This document shows, piece by piece, positions 33,525-41,728 of a stretch of 42,038 nt of DNA (its first letter is position 1; each line of letters begins with the position of its first letter). Origin of the DNA: Vibrio rhodolitus (GTDB lineage Bacteria; Pseudomonadota; Gammaproteobacteria; Enterobacterales; Vibrionaceae); contig NZ_QLYZ01000028.1 in NCBI RefSeq assembly GCF_003350325.1, forward strand, positions 1 to 42,038, written 5' to 3'. The notes under the pieces are model-generated. The model had not been told where the DNA came from, did no database searches, and worked only from the letters and a program-made list of their open reading frames with translations. Made by a program: the position numbers and the translations under genes.

Positions 33525-35171
33525 CTAATTATTTACTCTACAGCGAGAGAATATATCTAACTTTGGTTGGTAAACCTGTGTCTTCACATCGAACGCTCCC
33601 AGTAATGAATGGAACAAATTATCGTGTGAGTGTGTTTCTTTTAGTGTCGCTTGTTGCTGCAAGCAATCTATATCGATGTTTTTCGTCGCTTGAAAACCTG
33701 GTGACATCCACACAATTAGCGGCACATGAGTTTGATACTTCGGCGCTATTGCATAAGGCGCACCGTGGAGAAACAGTCCATCCTCTCCTAAAGATTCACC
33801 ATGATCCGAAAGATAAATAAGCGCGGTGTTGTATTTATCTTCAAGCTTAACTAAGCGTTCAATCAACCGACTTAATACAAAATCGGTATAGCGAATACTA
33901 TTATCGTAACTATTGATGATCTGCTCTTCACTACAGTTTTCAATGTCTGCACGCGGGCAATCGGGTTGGAAGAACGCCATCTCTTTGGGATAGCGCTTGT
34001 AGTATGTAGGACCATGGCTGCCAATTAAGTGTAGAGCCAGCATTCGGTTGCCTGATAACTTGTCCACATTGCGGGCAAAATCATCCAACAACACCATGTC
34101 ATAACAAGTATTGCCATCACAGTTCGCATCAACATTTTGTCGGTTCATCATCTGCTTCTCGATATGACTGGCGACTGTTTTATCCCCGCCATCATCGTCT
34201 TCCCACACCATGCTGATCCCTGCGCGTTTAAGAATATCGATCACGTTATCTTGATTCACCGCGACATCATGGTCGTAATTATCGTGAGTGAGTAAGGAAA
34301 ACATACAAGGCAGGGATACTGCTGTTGCAGTACCACAAGATCGCACGTCTTGAAATGACACCACACCCAACTTTTCAGTATAAGGATTGGTCGCTCTAGG
34401 ATAGCCGTTAAGCTGATAGTTTTGTGAACGCGCGGTTTCTCCAACCACCAGCACCAACAGTGTTGGTTTGGTCTTCGCTTGCTCTAATGCCTTGTCGCTT
34501 TGTCTTGCATCCAGCCCCAGCTCTTTATACGGGATAGGCGTATAAAAATAGGTCTGATTGATGTACTTCGCCGTTGCAGCAACAAATTGAGTCGGCACTA
34601 TCATGCGTTTTAGATAGCTATGGTTGCGACCCACAGAGGCATAGTCTTGATAATAAAGACCCGCAATCAGCACAATTACCAATAGCGAGACCAACATCGA
34701 AACTAACTTTGTCGCGAGTAACCTCAACCAAGATTGCGATTTAAGTGAGGTGACGGCGAGTAGGCATGCAGGTACGAGCCCGAGCACGCTAAACCAGACC
34801 AATGAATAAACACTTAAGTAAGCGCTCGCTTCGCCGCTATCGGTTTGCATGATATTGGTGATCATGTTGGCATCAAAAATAGTACCGTAATTAAATCCGG
34901 CGTAGCTGACCAAGGCAGAGCAGACTAAAAGGACGATAAAAAAAGGTTTGGTTAGGTAAGGCCAACTGAATAAGTTAAAGATAAAATTTAGTGCCGCAAA
35001 AAAGAAAAACGGAATCGAAATAATAAAGCCTAGATTTACTTGCTCCATCTGGTCAAAAATCGCCGTCAGTTCTTTATAGATAGGTAAGTTCAGTACCATC
35101 GCAAAATACAACGCGATGATTGCTGTCACCGACACATAAGACAACGTTCGTCTGCTACGCTGTTGCTTCAT
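33525..35171 (-). CDS. eptA: Lipid A phosphoethanolamine transferase
   Basis: An inner-membrane enzyme with a periplasmic catalytic domain that moves phosphoethanolamine from phosphatidylethanolamine to lipid A; this lowers the surface charge and can reduce polymyxin binding. 548 residues from the ATG at 35171 with GGAGAG upstream. Five membrane helices in residues 1-175, then the sulfatase-like domain: VGETARSQ with the nucleophile Thr246, RSCGTATAVSLPCM, HLIGSHGPTYYKRYP, and LIYLSDHGESLGEDGLFLHGAPY with metal ligands. Six or more periplasmic cysteines probably form disulfides. It is a chromosomal EptA-type gene and not linked to mobile DNA or to a two-component system here. Activity in resistance is not shown by sequence alone. 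Confidence 0.93.
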   Translation of the reverse strand: MKQQRSRRTLSYVSVTAIIALYFAMVLNLPIYKELTAIFDQMEQVNLGFIISIPFFFFAALNFIFNLFSWPYLTKPFFIVLLVCSALVSYAGFNYGTIFDANMITNIMQTDSGEASAYLSVYSLVWFSVLGLVPACLLAVTSLKSQSWLRLLATKLVSMLVSLLVIVLIAGLYYQDYASVGRNHSYLKRMIVPTQFVAATAKYINQTYFYTPIPYKELGLDARQSDKALEQAKTKPTLLVLVVGETARSQNYQLNGYPRATNPYTEKLGVVSFQDVRSCGTATAVSLPCMFSLLTHDNYDHDVAVNQDNVIDILKRAGISMVWEDDDGGDKTVASHIEKQMMNRQNVDANCDGNTCYDMVLLDDFARNVDKLSGNRMLALHLIGSHGPTYYKRYPKEMAFFQPDCPRADIENCSEEQIINSYDNSIRYTDFVLSRLIERLVKLEDKYNTALIYLSDHGESLGEDGLFLHGAPYAIAPKYQTHVPLIVWMSPGFQATKNIDIDCLQQQATLKETHSHDNLFHSLLGAFDVKTQVYQPKLDIFSRCRVNN

Positions 35172-35279
35172 ATAAATTCTCTCCACGAACATCAAGCTTG
35201 CATAAGAAATCATCCGCAAGATAAACCAAGCCAAACTCACCAAGTCACTTCTGCTACTAGGATGAAGCAACTCTGTTTT

Positions 35280-35308
35280 AGTTTAGACCCTCGTTCACTA
35301 ACTAAACT
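35280..35308. promoter_or_regulatory. Inverted repeat upstream of eptA
   Basis: AGTTTAG (35280-35286) and CTAAACT (35302-35308) are exact inverted arms 15 bp apart, about 110 bp before the eptA start. It could be an operator or a hairpin. The rest of 35172-35436 holds no gene that I can support. Confidence 0.35.
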
Positions 35309-35436
35309 GCGATAGCGTTTCTCAAGATGCTCTAACACATTGCCAAACCGCCTATGAAACAATAATTTCCTGCAAATCACGAAATAACTTGGCAAAAACA
35401 AAGATTGCATAAACAAACAGCCAAACTGCAGAGACG

Positions 35437-35462
35437 AAAAAGCCGCGTTATAACGCGGCTTG
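35437..35462 (-). terminator. ABC transporter operon terminator
   Basis: An 8-bp stem (AAGCCGCG / CGCGGCTT) with a TTATAA loop; on the minus strand it ends in TTTTTCG. It lies 18 bp past the last permease gene. Confidence 0.9.
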
Positions 35463-35479
35463 TATTCGATAAATTAGGC

Positions 35480-36418
35480 TTAACCTTTATACAGTTTCGG
35501 GTTGAATACATCCCTTAACCAGTCACCCAGCAAATTAATCACCAAAACGAGCGTAACCAACACAATGCCGGGGAAGGCAGTAATCCACCATGCACCCGAG
35601 AAGATGTAGTTAAAGCCAATACTAATCAAAGCACCAAGCGATGGTTGGTCTACCGGTAGACCCAAACCTAAAAACGAAAGTGCCGCCTCAGACATAATCG
35701 CGTTTGCCACTTGCACGGTAGAGATAACCAAAATAGGCGAGAGACAGTTTGGTAGAATATGACGGAACATGATTCGCGGTGCTTTAAAGCCCATCACGCG
35801 CGCCGCTTCCACATACTCTTTCTTTTTCTCTGCCAATACCGAAGCGCGAATAGTACGTGCATATTGCGGCCACTCCGCAATACCTATAATCACCACCAGC
35901 ATTACTACCGCATATTGGCTGTAGAACTCACTGCCGAAACTGGCTTTGAAGATTGCCGAGACAATAATCGCCACCATCATGGTTGAAAACGATAACTGCA
36001 CATCCGCAAAACGCATTAAAAAGCTATCAATGCGCCCGCCAAAATAGCCCGCTGATAAACCAATCACGATACCCAGAATCAACTGCAAACCTACGGCTAA
36101 AAAGCCAATAGTCAGTGATAAACGAGAGCCATACAGAATAGTAGAAAGAATATCGCGCCCTTGCTCATCCGTGCCTAATAAGAAGCGCTCATCGCCCTCT
36201 TCCATCCAAGATGGCGGTAACTCGGAGTCCATAATATCAATCGAACTCAGATCGTATGGATCGGTTGGCGAAAGAATCGGTGCCGCTAACGCCAACAGCA
36301 AAAACATCATAAAGATGGCAAAGCTGAACATTGCCACTTTGTCGCGTAAGAAATAGTAAAGAAAATCCGATTGCTTGAATCGCTCCCAACGAGAAGGAGC
36401 TGCCACTGTCTGTTCCAT
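35480..36418 (-). CDS. Peptide-type ABC transporter permease (DppC-like)
   Basis: 312 residues, about six membrane helices, second permease subunit of a dipeptide/oligopeptide importer. N-terminal OppC-type segment (LRDKVAMFSFAIFMMFLLLALAAPILSPTDPYD), then LLGTDEQGRDILSTILYGSRLSLTIG (about 82-106). The ATPase-contact EAA loop is EYVEAARVMGFKAPRIMFRHILPNCLSPILV (about 201-230). It is last in the operon, only 2 bp after the other permease gene. Substrate class by family is di/oligopeptides or similar; the solute is unknown. Confidence 0.93.
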   Translation of the reverse strand: MEQTVAAPSRWERFKQSDFLYYFLRDKVAMFSFAIFMMFLLLALAAPILSPTDPYDLSSIDIMDSELPPSWMEEGDERFLLGTDEQGRDILSTILYGSRLSLTIGFLAVGLQLILGIVIGLSAGYFGGRIDSFLMRFADVQLSFSTMMVAIIVSAIFKASFGSEFYSQYAVVMLVVIIGIAEWPQYARTIRASVLAEKKKEYVEAARVMGFKAPRIMFRHILPNCLSPILVISTVQVANAIMSEAALSFLGLGLPVDQPSLGALISIGFNYIFSGAWWITAFPGIVLVTLVLVINLLGDWLRDVFNPKLYKG

Positions 36419-36420
36419 GA

Positions 36421-37398
36421 TTAGGCTCCTTTGCCGGTTAAGTTGACTGTTGGGTTAATTAAGCCGTAAAGCAAATCCACTATCGTATTGGTCACAACAA
36501 AGATTAAGCCAACAAAAATAACGTAAGCGGTGATTAGCGGTGTATCAACACGGTTGATCGCTTCAAGGAACAAAAAACCCATACCTGGCCATTGGAATAC
36601 CGTCTCGGTTAAAATGGTATAAGCCACCATAGTACCGATTTGAACGCCGCCCACCGTAAGCACAGGTAGCATGGTGTTCTTTAAGGCATGTTGGTAGTAA
36701 ATCTTTTTCAGATTAAGCCCTTTGGCTTTCGCGAATTTAATGTATTCCGAGCTCAGCACTTCAAGCATTTCAGAGCGCACTAGACGAATAAACAGTGGCA
36801 ACATAATCGAAGCCAGAGAGATACATGGCAGCACTAAATGAGAAAGCCCATCTAGAGTGAAATAGCCCGACTCCCAACCGAGCACATTGGCGGTATCACC
36901 GCGCCCGTAAGATGGCAACCAACCCAGCTCAATCGAGAACACATACATCAGCATAATCGCGGTTAAGAACACCGGGATCGATATGCCGACACTACTCATC
37001 GCCATCACGATTTTGGTAAAGACGCTTTTGGGGTGAATCGCTGAGTAGACACCCAAAGGAATAGAAAAAACAATAATAATTAACGTCGCACCAAGCACTA
37101 ACTCGAGAGTGGGTACTAACTTATCCAGAATCACTTCTGCGGCAGGACGTTTGAAGAAATAGGATGTGCCTAAATCGCCTTGCAGAGCATTGCCAACAAA
37201 GCGGGTGTATTTTGTAATGAAGGGATCATTCAAGCCGAGCTCATCACGTAAAGCTTGACGTTCGGATTCGGAAACCGATTGACCAACAAGCTCACGTAGC
37301 GGATCACCCAAGTTATCTTGAATGGCAAACGCCACTAAACTGATCACAAACATCACTATCAGTGCCTGAAACAGGCGCTTGACCAGAAACGAAAACAT
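36421..37398 (-). CDS. Peptide-type ABC transporter permease (DppB-like)
   Basis: 325 residues. First permease of the importer: FLVKRLFQALIVMFVISLVAFAIQDNLGDPLRELVG at the N-terminus, about six membrane helices. The EAA loop is EYIKFAKAKGLNLKKIYYQHALKNTMLPVLTVGG (about 220-255). GxGTMVAYTILTETVFQWPGMGFLFLEAI is typical of DppB/OppB. A periplasmic loop precedes the core (GDPLRELVGQSVSESERQALRDELGL). It starts 184 bp after the binding-protein gene, so it may have a separate RNA processing site. The heterodimer partner is the next gene. Confidence 0.93.
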   Translation of the reverse strand: MFSFLVKRLFQALIVMFVISLVAFAIQDNLGDPLRELVGQSVSESERQALRDELGLNDPFITKYTRFVGNALQGDLGTSYFFKRPAAEVILDKLVPTLELVLGATLIIIVFSIPLGVYSAIHPKSVFTKIVMAMSSVGISIPVFLTAIMLMYVFSIELGWLPSYGRGDTANVLGWESGYFTLDGLSHLVLPCISLASIMLPLFIRLVRSEMLEVLSSEYIKFAKAKGLNLKKIYYQHALKNTMLPVLTVGGVQIGTMVAYTILTETVFQWPGMGFLFLEAINRVDTPLITAYVIFVGLIFVVTNTIVDLLYGLINPTVNLTGKGA

Positions 37399-37582
37399 TC
37401 CTTGCCCCTTTAACTATCCATAGAAATCTAACTGCGCTGCAGGGCAATTAGATAGTCAGCCTATAAAAGGTGCCAAGCCCGACTGAAAGCAAGACACCAA
37501 AATGAACTCCTGGCACTGAAGAGCATGACATAGCCTGGCTCAACCAAACTACGCCACACCACTTAAGCCAAATCCACGCTGG

Positions 37583-39199
37583 TTACTTAACTACTAGGTC
37601 ACCAAAGTAAGGGAAGTTCATACCATTGATGATTGGCTGGATCTCTACGTTGCTCTTCGCCGCCCATGACGGGTCTTGCCAGTGTAGAGGGACAAATGCC
37701 GCTTCATCATAGAGCGTCGCTTCAACTTGTTTTAGCATCTCACCACGTTTCACCAGATCCGTTTCTGTGTTCGACGCTTCAACTAGCTTGTCCACCTCTG
37801 GGTTTGAGTAGTAACCACAGTTGTACTGACCTTTGCCCGTTTCAGCATTGCGCGTCATCGCTAGGAACTCAGTGAAGTTACCTGAATCTTCCGTATCTGG
37901 GTGCCAACCAATCATCAGCATATCTGCTGCACACTTATCAAACTCAGGCCAGTACTGTGCTTTTGGCATGGTTTTCAGATCAACCTTAATGCCAATTTTT
38001 GACAGCATTGCTGCAGCACTTTGGGCAATCTTGTCATCATTCACATAACGGTTATTTGGTGCCATCATGCTAAGCGAGAAGCCATCCTCATAGCCTGCCT
38101 CTTTCATTAGCTGCTTCGCTTTTTCTAAATCAAAGCGAGGCTTAAGCGCTTCGTTATAACCGGCATAACCGACAGGGCTTTGCTGAGCCGCTGCTGTCGC
38201 TGCGCCTTTCATGATTTGTTTAACAATACCTTCGTTGTTAATCGCGTAGACAATCGCTTGACGTACACGCACATCTTTCAGCGCAGGGTTACTGTTTTGG
38301 TTCATTTGGAAAGTGATAACACGTGTGCCAGGCATGGTGTACAGATCAACGCTGTCGGCACTCTTAATTCGCTTGTAATCATTCGGAGAAACTGGAGCAA
38401 TCATGTCCACATCACCAGAAAGCAGCGCTGCAACACGAGTCGCGTCTTCTTTGATTGGCACTAGCGTGATCTTATCTACGTTACCGGCATCTTTATCCCA
38501 GTAATCATCAAAGCGATCAAATTCCACCTTAACGCCTTGCTCACGTGAAGTGATGATAAATGGTCCAGTACCTGATGCGTTGGTTGATGCAAATGAGTTA
38601 CCGTGTTTAACCAATTCAGCTTTGTCTTTGCCATCTTCGGTCTTACCGGTGTAAAACTTACTGTCCATTGGGAAGATGTAAGTTGCCACGTTTTCAATCA
38701 GTGGGTAGGTACCATCAGTCTTAACTTCTACCGTGTAATCATCCACTTTGGTTAGTGACACTAGTGGACCAAAAATACCTTTAAAGTCTGGAGAGCTCTT
38801 CAAACGGTTGAAAGTCCAAACCACATCTTCCGCTGTCAGTTCATTGCCCGAGTGGAACTTCACGCCTTTACGCAGGTTAAAGCGCATGGTTTCGTTATCA
38901 ACACGCTCCCAAGATTCCGCCAAACGTGGCTCGAACTTCATCTCTTGGGTAAAGCGTACTAGTGGGTCAAATACCATGTGTGACAGTTGCAGCGTACCGC
39001 CAGATAGCTGCTCATGCGGGTCAAGTGACACAGGATCCGCGTCATAAGCGACTTTAATCGCAACTTCTTCGGCAACTGGCGCAACAACCGCAGGCTCTTG
39101 CTCAGCGACGGCTGGCTCTTGTTTCGATTGCATTGAAAGATAAATACCACCAGCAGCAACTGCGGCCACTGCTAATGCAATTTTCGTTTTCATGCTCAT
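37583..39199 (-). CDS. Peptide-type ABC transporter binding protein
   Basis: 538 residues from the ATG at 39199, the only nearby ATG with AGGAG at proper spacing (8 bases); a start at 39205 is too close to it. SBP family 5: AYDADPVSLDPHEQLSGGTLQLSHMVFDPLVRF, then FNLRKGVKFHSGNELTAEDVVWTFNRL, and VRQAIVYAINNEGIV. Unlike most Gram-positive homologues and some proteobacterial ones there is no lipobox Cys. The N-terminal hydrophobic stretch (IALAVAAVAAGGIYL) is followed by a QEPAV-rich, Ala/Glu/Pro linker, so it could stay membrane-anchored. It captures the solute in the periplasm for the two permeases. The ligand is unknown. Confidence 0.92.
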   Translation of the reverse strand: MSMKTKIALAVAAVAAGGIYLSMQSKQEPAVAEQEPAVVAPVAEEVAIKVAYDADPVSLDPHEQLSGGTLQLSHMVFDPLVRFTQEMKFEPRLAESWERVDNETMRFNLRKGVKFHSGNELTAEDVVWTFNRLKSSPDFKGIFGPLVSLTKVDDYTVEVKTDGTYPLIENVATYIFPMDSKFYTGKTEDGKDKAELVKHGNSFASTNASGTGPFIITSREQGVKVEFDRFDDYWDKDAGNVDKITLVPIKEDATRVAALLSGDVDMIAPVSPNDYKRIKSADSVDLYTMPGTRVITFQMNQNSNPALKDVRVRQAIVYAINNEGIVKQIMKGAATAAAQQSPVGYAGYNEALKPRFDLEKAKQLMKEAGYEDGFSLSMMAPNNRYVNDDKIAQSAAAMLSKIGIKVDLKTMPKAQYWPEFDKCAADMLMIGWHPDTEDSGNFTEFLAMTRNAETGKGQYNCGYYSNPEVDKLVEASNTETDLVKRGEMLKQVEATLYDEAAFVPLHWQDPSWAAKSNVEIQPIINGMNFPYFGDLVVK

Positions 39200-39257
39200 T
39201 TGCATAACTCCTTATGCGGGATAAATTCCCTTTACTGTTGTGTTTGCATCTAATAAA

Positions 39258-39274
39258 TAGCTCAACGAGAGCTA
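39258..39274 (-). other. Hairpin between ATPase and binding-protein genes
   Basis: TAGCTC-AACGA-GAGCTA forms a short perfect stem 9 bp after the ATPase stop codon. On the minus strand it is followed by ATTTATT, so it may be a weak attenuator or a processing site. Confidence 0.35.
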
Positions 39275-39282
39275 CTCACGAC

Positions 39283-40998
39283 TTATGCCGTTTTTACTTC
39301 TTCTCGTAAGCCAGTAAATTCCGGCATTAATGAAATCAATTGCTTGCTGTACTCATGCTGTGGGTTGGTAAATAACTGCTCGGTCGGTGCGACCTCTAAC
39401 AGGGTTCCCATTTGCATCACGCCAACGCGATCGCACATTTGTCGAATCACAGGCAAGTCATGGCTGATAAACAACATGGTCAGGTTGAGCTCATCTTGTA
39501 GGTCTTTGAGGAGATTTAGAATTTGTGCTTGCACCGATACATCTAACGCTGACGTCGGTTCATCACAAATCAAAAGACGTGGGCGTGTTGCTAGAGCACG
39601 CGCTATCGAAATACGTTGGCGCTGACCGCCAGAGAACTCGTGCGGGTATTTAACTCCCGCCATAACACCCAAACCAACGTGATCCAAAAGATCGTTAACG
39701 ATCTGTCGCGTTTGTGTTTCATCGCGCGTAAGCTTATGAAATCGAATCGGTTCTGCGATGATATCGAACACTTTCATGCGTGGATTCATCGAAGTATATG
39801 GATTTTGAAACACCATCTGCATTTGACGGCGCATTGGGCGACGCTCTTTTTCGGATTTTAAAGAAGTTAAATCAATCCCTTCAAACGTCACTCGCCCAGC
39901 GTTAGGTTGATACAAACCTGCAATCACACGTGCAATAGTCGATTTACCCGAACCGGATTCACCCACCAGACCAAAGGTCTCGCCTTCACGTACTTCAAAA
40001 CTGACATTGTTTGACGCTTGGACATATTCACGGCGACTTTCAAATAGCGAATCTTTAGTCACAAAACGCAAGTTTACGTTTTCAACTTCTAGCAATGCCC
40101 CGGTGTAATCGCGCTGGTCCTGACTCTGTCCTAACCAGTGATTCTTAATATCAAGCGGCTCCATCTCTGTCGCTTCTTCGATATAACTAACCAATGGAAA
40201 ACGTTTTAATTTGACGTCTGAACGCGGCACCGCCGAAATAAGACTGCGAGTATAGGAATGATCCGGATCGCCAAGCACTTTTGCCGTCGGACCAAACTCA
40301 ACTAAGTCGCCACGATACATTACTGCCACTCGGTCAGTGACATTTGAAACCACGCCCATATCGTGTGTTACCAACATGCAGCCAACGTTGTTCTTTACGC
40401 ACAACTCGCGAATCAGATTAAGGATTTGGTCTTGGATTGATACATCCAGCGCAGTGGTTGGTTCGTCAGCAATAATAAGATCGGGTTCACCGGCAAGTGC
40501 AATCGCAATCACCACACGCTGGCGCATACCACCAGAGAACTGGTGAGGATACTGCTTAAGGCGGTTCTCTGGTTGTGGAATACCGACTTGCTGCATGAGA
40601 GATAATGCGCGCTGATACGCTTCTTCATCAGACACATTCATATTGGCATGAATGGTCTCTTTTAACTGCTGCTCAACGGTAAATAGCGGATTAAGTGAGG
40701 TCATGGGATCTTGAAAGATAAACCCAATCTTAGAACCACGCACTTGACGCATTTTTTGCGGTGACAGACCGGAGATCTTTTCACCATCAAGGAAAACTTC
40801 ACCTCCGGCAATCGTACCTGGAGGGCTGAGCAGATCGATGACAGCATTGCCGACGGTTGATTTGCCGGCTCCTGACTCACCAACCACGCCCACGATCTCA
40901 CCCCGTTCAATATTGAACGACAATGCTTTCACGGCGGCATGTACCCCATGACGTGAGGGATACTCAATACGAAGATTTTTAACTTCTAAAAGTGACAT
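39283..40998 (-). CDS. Fused ABC transporter ATPase (DppD-DppF type)
   Basis: 571 residues from the ATG at 40998, with GAGGT upstream; the 29 extra upstream codons are not family-like. Two complete ATPase domains in one chain. First: Walker A GESGAGKS (about 41-48), FQDPMTSLNP, signature FSGGMRQR, Walker B LIIADEPTTALD. Second: GESGSGKS (about 339-346), FQNPYTSMNP, signature FSGGQRQR, LLICDEPTSALD. Each is followed by an oligopeptide-type C-terminal segment. In E. coli dppDF and oppDF these are two proteins; fusions such as GsiA are known. It is the first gene of the operon, the reverse of the usual binding-protein-first order. It supplies the energy for the two permeases. Confidence 0.95.
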   Translation of the reverse strand: MSLLEVKNLRIEYPSRHGVHAAVKALSFNIERGEIVGVVGESGAGKSTVGNAVIDLLSPPGTIAGGEVFLDGEKISGLSPQKMRQVRGSKIGFIFQDPMTSLNPLFTVEQQLKETIHANMNVSDEEAYQRALSLMQQVGIPQPENRLKQYPHQFSGGMRQRVVIAIALAGEPDLIIADEPTTALDVSIQDQILNLIRELCVKNNVGCMLVTHDMGVVSNVTDRVAVMYRGDLVEFGPTAKVLGDPDHSYTRSLISAVPRSDVKLKRFPLVSYIEEATEMEPLDIKNHWLGQSQDQRDYTGALLEVENVNLRFVTKDSLFESRREYVQASNNVSFEVREGETFGLVGESGSGKSTIARVIAGLYQPNAGRVTFEGIDLTSLKSEKERRPMRRQMQMVFQNPYTSMNPRMKVFDIIAEPIRFHKLTRDETQTRQIVNDLLDHVGLGVMAGVKYPHEFSGGQRQRISIARALATRPRLLICDEPTSALDVSVQAQILNLLKDLQDELNLTMLFISHDLPVIRQMCDRVGVMQMGTLLEVAPTEQLFTNPQHEYSKQLISLMPEFTGLREEVKTA

Positions 40999-41308
40999 TA
41001 CCAGACCTCTACTGCTGCGGCAGTTCCCTGCCCTGTCTGAAAAATTGAATCCATTCAAATACCAGTATGCTGTTCTGGCACTCACAAGCCTTTCAATCTG
41101 GCAAATATTTCACACAAATGCAACAAAAGCAGTATAAAAAGTTGCCTTTGCTCATATTTTAAGCAAGTTATAATCCTGCTAATGCATAATTATTTAGTTA
41201 AAACGTAGATAAATGCGTAGCAACTCCAGATAAAAATCACCATCATGCATTTTTCTATGAATAATTACTCACACATAGTCATTTAACAAAAACAAAACAA
41301 AAATTTAC
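40999..41308. other. AT-rich spacer upstream of the ABC operon
   Basis: No gene is supported. The stretch is very AT-rich and should contain the ABC operon promoter; a TATACT on the minus strand (41131-41136) is the best -10 I can see, without a clear -35. Confidence 0.45.
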
Positions 41309-41509
41309 TTAACCCGACAAATACAACGCTAACAACCATAGAATTAAGTTCAAACAGGAAAACAAACCAAAATAAATCGCAAAGAAAGTTTTATTACCAA
41401 GCCTTATCAGAGGGATCAGCACAGAAAAATAAGCTACAAGGCAAAGAACAAAGATGTTTGCCATAAGAGAGGGAAAAAGAACGTATATAGACAGCCCAGC
41501 AATTGGCAA
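41309..41509 (-). CDS. Possible small membrane protein
   Basis: 66 residues from a TTG at 41509, or 51 from the ATG at 41464; neither has a clear ribosome site. Almost the whole chain is hydrophobic and would form two membrane helices (MANIFVLCLVAYFSVLIPLI and FFAIYFGLFSCLNLILWLLALYL). AT-rich and close to an insertion sequence. It could be a real small protein or a chance frame; I do not know a family. Confidence 0.35.
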   Translation of the reverse strand: MPIAGLSIYVLFPSLMANIFVLCLVAYFSVLIPLIRLGNKTFFAIYFGLFSCLNLILWLLALYLSG

Positions 41510-41529
41510 TAAATTAACGTTTTATTAGA

Positions 41530-41689
41530 TAAGACCGATCTGTCAGGGACGGCTAGTCGGGGGCACCCAGTCTAGGACTTCGTATAGTGGTCGGTAAAGA
41601 GGAATTCGATACGTTCGGGTTTCCGAGGACTGGCATTCCATTGGACTGGCACCCCAGCCCCCGACCCAGCATGTGCAGACTTAGTCTTA
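41530..41689. other. GC-rich block of nested inverted repeats
   Basis: TAAGAC (41530-41535) with GTCTTA (41684-41689) encloses GTCGGGGGC (41556-41564) with GCCCCCGAC (41657-41665), which encloses CCAGTC (41567-41572) with GACTGG (41644-41649, and a second copy at 41628-41633). GGACTGGCA is directly repeated at 41627 and 41643. The block is GC-rich between AT-rich flanks and ends six bases before the IS end. It may be a structured RNA, a relic mobile element end, or a repeat unit. Not assigned. Confidence 0.6.
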
Positions 41690-41728
41690 TGCTGTTGTCT
41701 CGTCCTAAAATACGTTGACAGTTTTATG

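Noticed and set aside
41530..41689. Integron attC site, tRNA, or short minus-strand frame
   Set aside because: The block lacks the conserved R and core sites of attC, the tRNA arms do not form, and the 27-codon frame has no support. It was kept only as an unexplained structure.
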